Assembly: GCA_030248215.1 (NCBI GenBank)
Contig: JASANG010001227.1
Span: 309,672 to 373,671 of the forward strand
Direction of reading: 5' to 3'
DNA: 64,000 nucleotides
Origin: Enoplolaimus lenunculus
Taxonomy: Eukaryota > Nematoda > Enoplea > Enoplida > Thoracostomopsidae
Notes under the pieces: generated by a model
What the model saw: only the letters and a program-made list of their open reading frames with translations
Databases searched by the model: none
What the model was told of the DNA's origin: nothing
Translations under genes and position numbers: made by a program
Shown here: piece by piece, positions 11,939 through 26,453 of the stretch
Numbering within the stretch: position 1 is the stretch's first letter
How the letters are laid out: each line of letters begins with the position of its first letter

Positions 11939-12922
11939 GTGTCAGTCTAGGTAGGAACCGGGACTTCAGACCTTTTACTAAGCAGCTGGAAAAGCGGGCT
12001 AGAGCGGAGATCGAACCCTCAGCCTGTGGATCCTTGAGCGAACACTCTACCACTGCGATACGCAGGCCGCCTCTCCAACTGCGTTTTTTGTCGACTATAT
12101 ATGTCGACCGTACAACACAATGTGCATTGCTTTTATTGCATATGCACCAGGACAAGTATGTCTCACATGCTTACATGCCCTTATTTTCAACAACGTCGTC
12201 CCTTGACCGTCCATCCTATTTTCGACTGAATACCGTGTTCATAGCGCGGCAAATTGCCATTGCGCTCACGGCGTAGCCCCCATGTCAGTTTAGGTAGGAA
12301 CCGGGACTTCAGACCTTTTACTAAGCAGCTGGAAAAGCGGGCTAGAGCGGAGATCGAACCCTCAGCCTGTGGATCCTTGAGCGAACACTCTACCACTGCG
12401 ATACTCAGGCCGCCTCTCCAACTGCTTTTTTCGTTTTTTTCGTACAACACAATGTGCATTGCTTTTATTGCATATGCACCAGGACAAGATGCCCCACATG
12501 CTTCCATCCCCCCTTTTCCACCACCCCTCCCCTCCCCCCCCCTCTTCCGCCAAAACCCCGGTAAATTTCCATTGCGCTCACGGCGTAGCCCCCATGTCAG
12601 TTTAGGTAGGAACCGGGACTTCAGACCTTTTACTAAGCAGCTGGAAAAGCGGGCTAGAGCGGGGATCGAACTCTCAGGCTATGGATCCTTGAGCGAACAC
12701 TCAGCCACTGATCCTATTTTCGACTGGATACCGTGTTCATAGCGCGCAATTTGCCATTGCGCTCACGGGGGTGGCCCCCATGTCAGTCTAGGTAGGAACC
12801 GGGACTTCAGACCTTTTACTAAGCAGCTGGAAAAGCGGGCTAGAGCGGGGATCGAACTCTCAGCCTATGGATCCTTGAGCGAACACTCTACCACTGCGCT
12901 ACGCAGCCCGCCTCTCCAACTG
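11939..12922 (-). mobile_element. Four tRNA-derived SINE heads in tandem (SINE-A)
   Basis: Four similar blocks begin with GTCAGTCTAGGTAGGAACC or GTCAGTTTAGGTAGGAACC near 11939, 12285, 12597 and 12783. Read on the - strand each has a pol III A-box-like stretch (CGCAGTGGTAGAGTGT) and a B box (GGTTCGATC or AGTTCGATCC). A companion tract, ACAACACAATGTGCATTG, follows near 12112, 12443 and 12953. Unequal spacings (about 346, 312 and 186 bp) and internal deletions suggest a tandem array of one composite SINE that has grown and shrunk. Confidence 0.8.
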
Positions 12923-13039
12923 CGTTTTTCGTCGACTATATATGTCGACCGTACAACACAATGTGCATTGTTTTTATTGCATATGCACCAGGACAAGCAT
13001 GTCTCACATGCTTACACAGGGTAAGTGTTTGCAAAGCAA

Positions 13040-13500
13040 AATGATTGCCATACATGTGCACATATACTGGAATATTAAGTTGTTGCCATCCACCACATTG
13101 TGTTGTGGTAGCAGGCCTGACTCGATGTCCAAGAGGGCCGAGGTTCGATTCCCGGCGTGGCTTTTAACTTTGGGCAAAACTTCGAACAGGGGTTGTGCAG
13201 ACCGTACTATAATTCAAACATGGAGGTCCCACTGAGGTGTGCACTGAACGCAGCAAGCCCACGGATTCGTGGAGTTGGATTCGCCCTCCGGGATGACCAC
13301 CTGTAGCTGTATATGTGCATGGTAGCTGTATATAAAAGAAAGTAATTGTCATACATGTGCACATATAAGCCGAAACATAAAGTTGTTGCAATCGACCGTA
13401 TAGTGCAGTGGTAGCTGCTTGACTCGAGTGCAAGAAGGCTAAGGTTCTATTCCTGGCGTGGTTTTGAACTTTGGGCACAACTTCGAGCAGGCGGCGAACA
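13040..13500 (+). mobile_element. Pair of tRNA-like SINE copies (SINE-B), 298 bp apart
   Basis: CATACATGTGCACATATA starts each copy (13050 and 13348). It is followed by TGGTAGC with CTTGACTCGA-type A-box sequence, then a B box (GGTTCGATTCCCGGCGTGGC in copy 1, GGTTCTATTCCTGGCGTGG in copy 2) and a TTTGGGCA-CAAcTTCGA tail. Copy 2 has lost the CG of the B box. The pair is arranged in tandem. Confidence 0.7.
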
Positions 13501-13612
13501 TGGATTCGGGACCAGATGCACGTACTTGTCAGAACTGCACGGTCTGGACGACCCTTTTCCACAAAGTACTGCGAATATAATTGGTTTTCCCCTTAATTTC
13601 TCCGAAAGATAT

Positions 13613-13684
13613 GGCCACGCCGGGAATCGAACCTCGGACCTCTCACACGTGAGTCACGCGCGCTAATCATTACACGACGCGGCC
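13613..13684 (-). tRNA. tRNA-like sequence, probably a SINE head or pseudogene
   Basis: On the - strand 72 bases can form a 7-pair acceptor stem (GGCCGCG with CGTGGCC, one G-U), a D-arm (GTGT/GCGC with G-U pairs) and a B box GGTTCGATTCCCGG shared with the SINE-B copies. The anticodon region is the self-complementary CTCACGTGTGAG and does not give a standard 5-pair stem with a 7-base loop; the T-stem has mismatches. I therefore favour a tRNA-derived element or dead tRNA rather than a working gene. No anticodon is assigned. Confidence 0.4.
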
Positions 13685-13685
13685 G

Positions 13686-18140
<4,455 letters not shown>

Positions 18141-18530
18141 CTGCTGATTTTGTCTGCGTCAGCAATGTTGTGTTAAGCGGTGACAGCTTTGCAAATAATT
18201 GTTGCGCTAGTTCACAGACTGTTGTCTATTTTGACCCTTAATGTTACTGGTTAGCGACGTCCTTGTTTTTGCGGCGTTCCATTAGTGCGTTTTTGTCCGG
18301 TATCTGTCGGTAAATTTATTGGATACCAAGAGGTCATAATCTTAGGTTTTAAATGTTACTAATTGAATGAGTATATGTAGCAGTCCTGGTGGCATCTTTT
18401 CGAAGATATAACACGACATATGTCTCGTATTTCGCTTTTGTCTGGGGGCTAATTATAGAATGAAATTTCTTGTTAATTGAGATAAAAATGCACAATTTAC
18501 AATAACGTGCGTATATCAGAAAATTTTATC
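18141..18530 (+). other. 3' flank of RAB14
   Basis: AT-rich with no ORF. It presumably holds the 3' UTR; no canonical AATAAA was noticed. The stretch near 18478 (GAGATAAAAATG) is a weak variant candidate. Confidence 0.35.
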
Positions 18531-18735
18531 GCTCGTACGGTATAATGCCACGATCAGTACTGAGCTGTACACCTGCACAACAGCATAGAGGGTGTACAGC
18601 GACCAGTAGCGCGACCAGTACCGTAGTAAACACGCTACGGGTCGCTGCACACCTACAGTTTGCCGTAGTACGGTGCAAGTGAGGCATATTGGTACGGCAC
18701 AAATACTGTTGAAAGTTACCTGGTGTACGCATATT
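18531..18735. mobile_element. Foldback repeat, possible MITE
   Basis: Arms AGGGTGTACAGCGACC plus AGTAGCG (18589-18611) and CGCTACGGGTCGCTGCACAC (18632-18653) are inverted and enclose about 20 bases. The outer sequence also has related GTACGG words on both sides. GC content is higher than in the surroundings. Ends are approximate. Confidence 0.55.
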
Positions 18736-19200
18736 AATATTGATTCGTACGTTTTTGCATTAAATGGTGTCTGGATTTAGCCGATATGAGGGAAAACAAA
18801 TATTATCGTCTTTTGAAATAAGGTACAACAGTTGCGAAGGTCGTCTCTGGATTTTTGAGGTTGTATACTGGTACGAAATAGGGTCATAAACTTTTGGTAT
18901 AAGTACGAGTGCGTGTTCTTTTACCCTAAAACACGTAACTTTTGCCTACCGTTTCGGGACGTGCTATCGAACCGACATGGGTCGTGAAAGATATTGAGCC
19001 TTGGCTGAGCTGATGCATTCTGCTAAGCCAAAGGCACACGTCTTAGCAGTTTGCTTATGCTTAATAGAGTCTGGCTAAACTTCGAGTATTTATTACGATT
19101 TTGAATGATTGGAAACGGTAATCTAATCGTTAAGACTTTGTACAATTGTTCTATGTGCGGTCCGTAAACAGACGCGTATTCATTGGAAAGTGAACAGTTA

Positions 19201-19412
19201 GGGTTGCGCTATACTCGCCGCGCGCCGCTGATCCCCGTTGCGCGCAGCGGGACGCCGGCGCGCGACACGGTAAAACGTTGTCGTACGCCGCCGCGTGCCT
19301 CCGACCGCCGGCGCGCGACGCTGTAAAACTTAATTACCGCACTCCGGCGCGCTGCGGCACGCGACGGCGTGCGGCAGCGGGCGCCGGCGTCCAGCAAAGT
19401 ATAGCACAACCC
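19201..19412. mobile_element. GC-rich MITE
   Basis: Ends are inverted: GGGTTGCGCTATACT at the left and AGTATAGCACAACCC at the right. The interior is dominated by CGCGCCGGCG-like words and CpG, in sharp contrast to the AT-rich flanks, and repeats GACGCCGGCGCGCGAC. Overlapping ORFs on both strands are products of the GC bias. It may behave as a small CpG island. Confidence 0.75.
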
Positions 19413-20438
19413 GTACGTAGCATGTATTTTCGAAGAAGAATATGTCGCGTTCGAAATTGAACAAAACATCTAGAATCCCTTCACAAAAATCCCAAAGGAC
19501 GATTTTGACCGCGAAAAGCACCAATCATGAGCTCTTGTAAAATTTTTGGCATGGCGCTTTGTTTTTGCAGATGCGATCTTTTGTCAGTTGCTTGACTGTT
19601 GGACATGCTTAGTATAGAATTTGGATGTTCAGTCATAAACTGGATATTCATTTAATTAGCCGGTAAGCTTATACATAATTAGTATTTAGTGAAGACGTAA
19701 ATTGAAGCAAAATTGTAGAAAAGTTGCAGCTGCAAAAACTAGCATGCGGTGAACTTGGGCTGTACGAGGTAAACGATAATATATACCACCTTGTATTTTT
19801 GTACTTTTTAATTTATTATTTTCTTATACATTATTGCTTTTGTTGTGTCGAAAATAATAATATAATAATGTCGCTGATAAACACTACAGTGTGTGTAGAT
19901 TTTAAGGTTACACCTTTCCGGAAAGGTCGCAGGTGTCGGGCTTTAGATGTCAAAACCACTATTTGAGATTTTTGGAACCGGGATTTTAGATACCTTTTCA
20001 GTTTGTAACACCAGAAACCGTCCTTTTGAAATTTTGGTAAAAGACACTGACCTTTGCTCTACGTGTTCTCAGTTCATGGCTCTGGTCTGTGAACTTACGC
20101 CCAGTTTTGCTTCTGTCAAACTGTATGGGCGTACTTGGTGTATTAAGTGAGTAATTTAAACTGGTGATAGTTGCTACCAGAATTCCGGTTTAGACATTTT
20201 TGGTCGTTCCAAATTAAGCACTTTTTGCTAAAAAGTGACAATAAAAATTTAATAGATTTTATTAGTATAGTATGTAAACGTTCGCCGAGGGTAGATTTTG
20301 CTTTCGTAGATTATGAAAATCTAGAATACAGCAGATAAAGTGGACATTTCACCAACAATATTATAAAAAAGAAAATAAACTGAATTTTTCGATGGGGTTC
20401 CGTTTACAGTAATTTTTTCAAATTCCGGTTCCGGCAAA
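19413..20438. other. Unassigned spacer
   Basis: No supported gene. The ORFs at 19724-19966 and 19947-20150 have no recognisable similarity. From about 20400 the sequence turns into CCGGTTCC-rich repeat. Confidence 0.4.
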
Positions 20439-20582
20439 CAGGGTGCAGCCGGAATTACAATATATCGGACCCGGAATTTGAAAAAAATGACCGAAAGCGG
20501 AACCGGAACCAGAAGACGAAAAAATGGCGGAACCGGAATTCAGGTTGCACCATGCCGGTAAATTGTAATTACGGTTGCATCC
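20439..20582. mobile_element. hAT-like CCGGAA MITE, copy
   Basis: Starts CAGGGTGCAGCCGGAATTAC and ends in GGTTGCATCCAGG, with GGAACCGGAA words between. The sequence directly before it (AAATTCCGGTTCCGG) is the opposite end of another copy, so copies appear to abut or nest. Non-coding. Confidence 0.65.
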
Positions 20583-20914
20583 AGGCTTCTATATGGGATT
20601 TGATGAGTTGAGGACACGTGCTGTACGTAGTTGTGCAAGAACAAGTACGCAACGTTAAAGTATTGGGTTATATATTTAGACTGTATTATTGTATTTTCAT
20701 TCAAATAATATTGGTTTATATTAATGCTCGTCTTTTATGAATGACTTTTTTTGCAATTACTTACCACCAGTTAGCGATAGGTTTTCAAACATTACAATGA
20801 TACTTGTAAGTCTGAAACGCTATGCAGTGGATGGAAAATTCTGTATAGTCGATGGAAGTACAAGCTGCAACAAACGTATGGGTTGTGAAACTTGCAGATG
20901 CATCGTACTGCATA

Positions 20915-21060
20915 GCCCATGTTACTTTAAGGGGCGTCCAAGTTTCTGGTGGGTATATAAAAAAAGTAGGTTTAGATTTTAGATTACATGTTTTGATTAG
21001 GCTTAGGCTTAGGTTTAGGAATACATTTTTGCAACGCTTAGGCTTAGGCTTACTTGTCAA
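20915..21060. mobile_element. TTAGGC-rich MITE family, copy
   Basis: Left end GCCCATGTTACTTTAAGGGG is intact, followed by the shared CGTCCAAGTTTCTGG and TAGATTTTAGATTACAT segments, then GGCTTAGGCTTAGGTTTAGG twice over. The right end is unclear. Confidence 0.75.
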
Positions 21061-21615
21061 ATATAGTTGGCAACTAGACTTGTTTAGTTTCTTCCCGTTA
21101 AAAGCACTCCCCCCCCAATTTCGAACAGAATGAACTTGATCCATAAAATAACTGATGGTTAATATTGACAGTGGTGTAGACAGCTTTGCCTTCTATCAAA
21201 TTAAGATCAGTGTGCGTTAAAATCAACAAATACTTATGGTTGAAAATGCCGTTTCAGATTTTAGGCTTAGCGTTGGAATATGGCGTTTTACCCATAGCTG
21301 TGGCCTCGGTTTTGTATTGATTTGTAAGTTGTGAATGAATTTGTGTACTTTAATGTATTTAATATTATATTATTATTATTATTATTTTTATTATTTGGAT
21401 ATGCTGTATTATTGTGCAACGTATATTATACCAGCAATACGAAGTACTCGTAGTTGCATTTTTAACAGCTATGGAAACTGCAATATTGACCCCAGCTTAT
21501 GGTACACGTGTTTATTTAGTTTAGCAGACATAGGGGGTGTAAAAACCCTTACCTTCATGAAATCTGAACTAAAGGGAGGCTGAGCCAGCTCCGTCGTCTT
21601 TCTTTAGCATCGAAC
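21061..21615. other. Unassigned spacer with TTA microsatellite
   Basis: Contains an ATT/TTA triplet run at about 21365-21395. No supported coding sequence. Confidence 0.45.
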
Positions 21616-21690
21616 CAGGGTGCAACGGGAATTACAATTTGCCGAAACTGGAATTTGAAAAAATTACCGAAAACAGAACCGGATCGTATG
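21616..21690. mobile_element. hAT-like CCGGAA MITE, left-end fragment
   Basis: CAGGGTGCAACGGGAATTAC followed by AATTTGCCGAAACTGGAATT; the right end is not found nearby. Confidence 0.55.
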
Positions 21691-21906
21691 TAGCAATTTT
21701 ATGTGTTTATAGTTTTTTTCAAGTCGTTCAGTTAAGGGCTGTTTTTGACAAGCATGTATGAACGGTACGCAGTTGTTTGGTTTCAGATAAAAAGTTTCCA
21801 TTGAATTTGAGTAAAATATCAAATGTGTAAAATTTGAAGAATGAAAACATTTGTAAGATGACTTGCTGCTATCGTTTGATTCAGTTTTGCTTTCATGATT
21901 TGGTTA

Positions 21907-22105
21907 AATGTAAAGAACATGGGCGGAACAGTATTATAAACATTCCTAAGCCTAAGCGATAGCCTAAGCCTAAGCGTAAGAATGAGTATATTTCTACGCC
22001 TAAGCGTAAGCCTAAGCCAAGCAAAAAACATTAGTCTAAAGCTTACGCTTATTCTATTGTAGTCCCACAGAAAAACGTTCCGCACCTGATCTTTATACAT
22101 GGGCC
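21907..22105. mobile_element. TTAGGC-rich MITE family, inverted copy
   Basis: Reads CCTAAGCCTAAGCG on the + strand, i.e. the opposite orientation to the copy at 6961-7106. The right end GATCTTTATACATGGGCC matches that copy's left end in reverse complement. It carries the same GTGGGACT / TAGTCTAAAGCTTA landmarks. Confidence 0.82.
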
Positions 22106-23062
22106 GATGTTTTTATAATTATGTAGTTGTGCTTCCCGTATAATTTAAAGATCTTGGTTAGTATTATTCATTGTATGCTGGTACTTAATATCGCCAGGAT
22201 AGCGAGCTAAAACAGTGAAAATTATCGTTAGAAAACGCAATTATGCGTGTGAACAGTTGGTTGTTTTATGCAATAGTTTATACAAAATTAATTTAAAATG
22301 CCATCGAGGGTCAAAAGTCAGCGGGTCCAATATTGTCAGTCCAATATTGTCAATACGGCCCTGCGATATTCGGACCACTGTTGTTTGGTAAAACTTAATT
22401 TAGATTTTCTGTTTACTTAAAGCGCCGTTTGATCCAGCTGTGGTGATTTGTATTTTGAGGTGTTTATGAATAATCGTTTGGGACGCTTACAATCCATTGT
22501 TATCTCGCCAATTGTGGTCTATGGATGATAGGTGTTGCACATTTTGACTGCAATCCGCACTGCTGCATGCGGTGTTAATTATTGTATTTTGCGCTGTTAA
22601 ACTGCATATAAACGGTTGTATTTCGTTTGTAAACATTCCTTTAATACGCCAAATCGGTTACCAATGGCAGAGACAGCGTAGCTGTGGAGTTAATTGGCAA
22701 TTAAATTTGATGTAAGCTTAAAAGTTTGTTTACGCGATAGCTTGTCGGTGCTTCTAAGCGTATGCCGTATGGCTGGCAATTTCATGCAAACACTGGATCG
22801 TTTTCTTTGATGCCTGCAACCAACTCATGATATGTAAGTGATCCACACATGTTATAATTGAATATTTGTTTCCGGTAAAAATCGGTGTCCGTTTTGGTTT
22901 CCGTTATAGAAATGTATATATACTTGAAATTCCGTTATTTTTATGCTTAGAGTTAAATTGAAAATCACTAAGTCATTATACAGTTGTTGTTCAATTTGAA
23001 ATATTTTTAAAATTTGTTCACAATCTTTAGACGTGGGCGCTTTCGCTATTTTTTCGACCAAT
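22106..23062. other. Unassigned spacer
   Basis: No gene supported. Weak open frames only. Confidence 0.45.
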
Positions 23063-23185
23063 GTTACTTTAAGGGGTGTAACAGTAGATTAAGTGTATTC
23101 CTAAGCCTAAGCAAAAAATGTAATCCAGAATCTAAACCTGCCATTTTATAGAACCACCAGAAACCTGGACGCCCCTTAAAGTAAC
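23063..23185. mobile_element. TTAGGC-rich MITE family, 123 bp copy with clear ends
   Basis: GTTACTTTAAGGGGTGT at the left pairs with ACGCCCCTTAAAGTAAC at the right. The interior has CCTAAGCCTAAGC and the CCAGAAACCTGGACG landmark, shared in reverse complement with 6534-6708 and 20915-21060. Best copy for defining the family TIR. Confidence 0.88.
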
Positions 23186-23708
23186 ACGGGCCATTTTTCG
23201 CTAAAATTTTATTCAGCCGGGTGAATATTTGCACATTTTAGTTGTAAATATGTGGTAGAAAACATAGCTATTAAACATATATTCTTAAATATTATGTTTT
23301 CCGTTTCCGTTATTTTTACTATCCGTTTACATTAGAGTTGTAACATTTAATAATAAATACCCGGATCCGGATGCAACTCTAGTTTACATCCTGTTCACAA
23401 TGTTGGTGGTAAAAGCGGAAACGTATTTGATGTCAATTTTGTCCCGGTCTTACGACTGCTGTCAGTTACAGATTTGGCTTTTACTGCATGCGTTGGTTAA
23501 TATACAGTGTATATATTTGCTTTCGAGGTCATGTGTGTACGTACAGTTTACCACTTTATCATGTTTGCTTATCTGTAGGGCGAAGCCGTTTTGGTAAATT
23601 CTGGCTGACTTTTGGGACAGCAAACGCTTTCATTAAATTTTCGGGTGCCTCTTTGTATTGATTTACTTTGGGTATCTGTTAATTCTCTTTGGTGAACGTT
23701 ATATATAT

Positions 23709-23880
23709 GCGCCGTTTATCGCATTTTCATTGGCTCGCTAAAATTTAGCGTGCGCCATTTATCACATTTTCATTGGCTCGCTAACGTTTAACGTGCGCCA
23801 TTTATCGTATTTTCATTGGCTCGCTAACGTTTAGCGTGCTCCATTTATCGTATTTTCATTGGCTCGCTAACGTTAGCTGT
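23709..23880. repeat. 43 bp tandem repeat, four units, each with a CCAAT box
   Basis: Four consecutive units of 43 bp; the third is GCGCCATTTATCGTATTTTC then ATTGGCTCGCTAACGTTTAG then CGT. Each carries ATTGG (CCAAT on the - strand) and a near-palindrome GCTAACGTTTAGC. The last unit is truncated into GTTAGCTG. No gene starts nearby that I can support. Confidence 0.9.
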
Positions 23881-24028
23881 AAAAGTTATCGATCAAAATG
23901 CTGCAACAAAACCTCGCAAGTGAAAGTTACCGAACCTTAAGCGGAATATCTTTGATACGAGAACGTCCATTAAAGATTTATACTGGAAGGCACCAAATTT
24001 TTTGGGGCGAACAAGCATGGAAATTTCA

Positions 24029-24199
24029 GCCCATGTCACTTTGAGCGAGGGGATTTTTTGCGGGACTGTAACAGAGTAAGCTTAAGCTTTAGGCTAATGT
24101 TTTTGCCGTAGGCTTAGTTATAGGCGTATAATTTCGTTGAGGCGTAGGTTTAGAAATATGCTTATATTACTGTTACGCCACTAAAAAGTAACATTGGCC
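24029..24199. mobile_element. TTAGGC-rich MITE family, diverged copy
   Basis: GCCCATGTCACTTTGAGCGA at the left and ACTAAAAAGTAACATTGGCC at the right; GTGGGACT-like and GGCTTAGTTATAGGCG segments inside. More diverged than the other copies. Confidence 0.7.
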
Positions 24200-25792
24200 G
24201 AAGTCTCAGTAAGAGTGTTACATATTCGTGTTTAATGGTTCGCAGTGGCGTTCCAGAAAATTCAGCTATTCTAATTTTTGGCTGCATCTGGTTCCGTATT
24301 TATTAATTAAATATGGCCAACCACAATGGTTTTCTATGTTAACCGTAACTGTGTTTACGTATTTTGTGAGTCTGAATTATAATCTATCTAATAAAACTTT
24401 GCGATGTTGCTTGTTGGGTGAAATGAATGAAGGTATCGTGTGTCAGATAAAGAATTTTAGCTCAGTTTGAAAAGTCTGCACAGAATTTCTTGTCGTCAAG
24501 TTCAGATACTTTAGTAGTGAAACAATGTAAATTATTTCAATTTTTTTACACAATTGCATTTCAGAATTCCAGCGGATATCCAAATACACGTTTCATTTCG
24601 GATACATATCTGGACATTTTTCATAAGTATCCGGATATCCGGTGCCCATCTATGCTTGTTATATCATGAAATGTATACATTTTTCAACTTAAGGTAAGTA
24701 CTTAAACAGTGTATGATGATGTCCCTCTATAGAATAAAATTCTATGTGGACATTTTAAATGCAAAAAATTCGCAGGCTGTTTAATTAACAATAACATTAT
24801 ACTTTATAGCCCGCTAGACTGTATGTGGGTATTACGGAACGTGTCCAAGTGAATAGATTGGAAGTTTATTAAATTTGATTTGTAAATCCTGAAGAATCAT
24901 TCGATATTTGCATAATGATTTCATATGCCTAAGTAAAACGTGTAAAATTTTCAAAACAAAAATTAATAGACTAGCGCGGTTTAAACTCTGCAAGTAAAAT
25001 GTTTTAAAAATATCCGCTAATAAAAGTTATCCATTAGGGCAACTTCAGTACTACATTACTTCTAAGCTATTCTGAATGCACAGCCTCTCGGCACTCCAAG
25101 CATCATACGAATAGGATTTATTAAATCGTAAAAGTAACAAATATTGATATTAAGTATATAACAAAATATAAGCTAAACATCATTTTGCGACTTTTTTGAC
25201 AAATATATCAATTTCATACAAAGGCATAGGACCTCTTGTATATCATCAATTTCCGTCTTCTACCCAATAGAAAAATTTTAATTAATACTCAACAACAAAA
25301 CGGGCAATATATTCCAAGTGGTACCCGCATTCTTAATTTCGTCCGTAACACCAGTTTTACTATAACAGACAGATTGCAAAACAGAACTGAGTTTTACCTA
25401 CCAGAATCGAAATACGAAATTTACATAGAAATCAAAACGGAGATAGAAACTGAATTGTGCGCCAGATCAATCAGTGTATAAACATATTCCTAAGCCTAAT
25501 CCAAAACCTCATCTAGAATAAAGCTAAAGTCTCGTGAAATATGGTCTCCTTCCTTCATCTAGACATAGGCCTTTCTTAAAACAGGTTAGAAACGCAGAAA
25601 AGTTACGATTTCGATTCCGATTAGACCTAAAATCGGAATCGGACCCGAAACTGAAATTGAATCAGAACTCTAAACGGAATGTTAATACCATTTGCACCCT
25701 TGTAATAGGCATAGCAAATTTTGATTCCTGCAATCCGAATTTATTAGATTTAATACAATTTCTGTATCGGAACTCTTCTATAATTGCTGCCT
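24200..25792. other. Unassigned spacer
   Basis: No supported gene. A fragment of the TTAGGC-rich family (CATTCCTAAGCCTAATCC) lies near 25483, and CCGGAATCG-type words lie near 25600-25680. Confidence 0.4.
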
Positions 25793-26345
25793 TCTCACAT
25801 TGAGTTGCCTATAGGCAACTCAGCGCAGTGTATATACGTTAAATAATATATATCGCACCGTGTTTAACAATTGCAACACGTATACATAGTACTAAATCAC
25901 CACAAGACGTGAGAGCCCCCTCGGGCGCGAGCGTCAAGCTCCTATAGCTGAGTGGTGATGGTGTACGCCTCCCACTCCAGTCACTGGAGTTCGAATCCTA
26001 GCATAAAAGTAGGTCTCAGGGGAAATAGAAAATATTCATATGAGAAAGGGTTAAGCGAAAAATTTTCAGTTTACTATCTACAACCCCTTCTCACATTGAG
26101 TTGCCTATAGGCAACTCAGCGCACTGTATATACGTTAAATAATATATATCGCACCGTGTTTAACAATTGCAACACGTATACATAGTATAAAATCACCACA
26201 AGACGTGAGAGCCCCCTCGGGCTCGAGCGTCAAGCTCCTATAGCTGAGTGGTGATGGTATACGCCTCCCACTCCAGTCACTGGAGTTTTAATCCCAGCAT
26301 AAAAGTAGGTCTCAGGGGAAACAGAAAATATTCATGTGATGAAGG
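25793..26345 (+). mobile_element. tRNA-like SINE in tandem duplicate (SINE-C), 298 bp period
   Basis: Each copy starts CTTCTCACATTGAGTTGCCT, which folds with AGGCAACTCAGC. A tRNA-like head follows: TAGCTGAGTGGTGATGG (A-box-like) and GGAGTTCGAATCC (B box) in copy 1. In copy 2 the B box reads GGAGTTTTAATCCC, consistent with CpG decay. Both end in GTAGGTCTCAGGGGAAA. Distinct from SINE-A and SINE-B. Confidence 0.75.
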
Positions 26346-26453
26346 GTTAATTGTTCATCCATCTTTACCTGGCAATAGATGTTTCATGCACATTTTAAAA
26401 TACGGCCAAATGATCCTAAAATCTTCCAACCAGGACTATAACACCAATATAAA

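Noticed and set aside
13613-13684. Functional tRNA gene
   Set aside because: Anticodon and T stems do not pair normally, and the B-box half is shared with SINE copies nearby.
19209-19524. Arg/Ala-rich protein genes on both strands
   Set aside because: Product of GC-rich repeat composition inside a TIR-bounded element.
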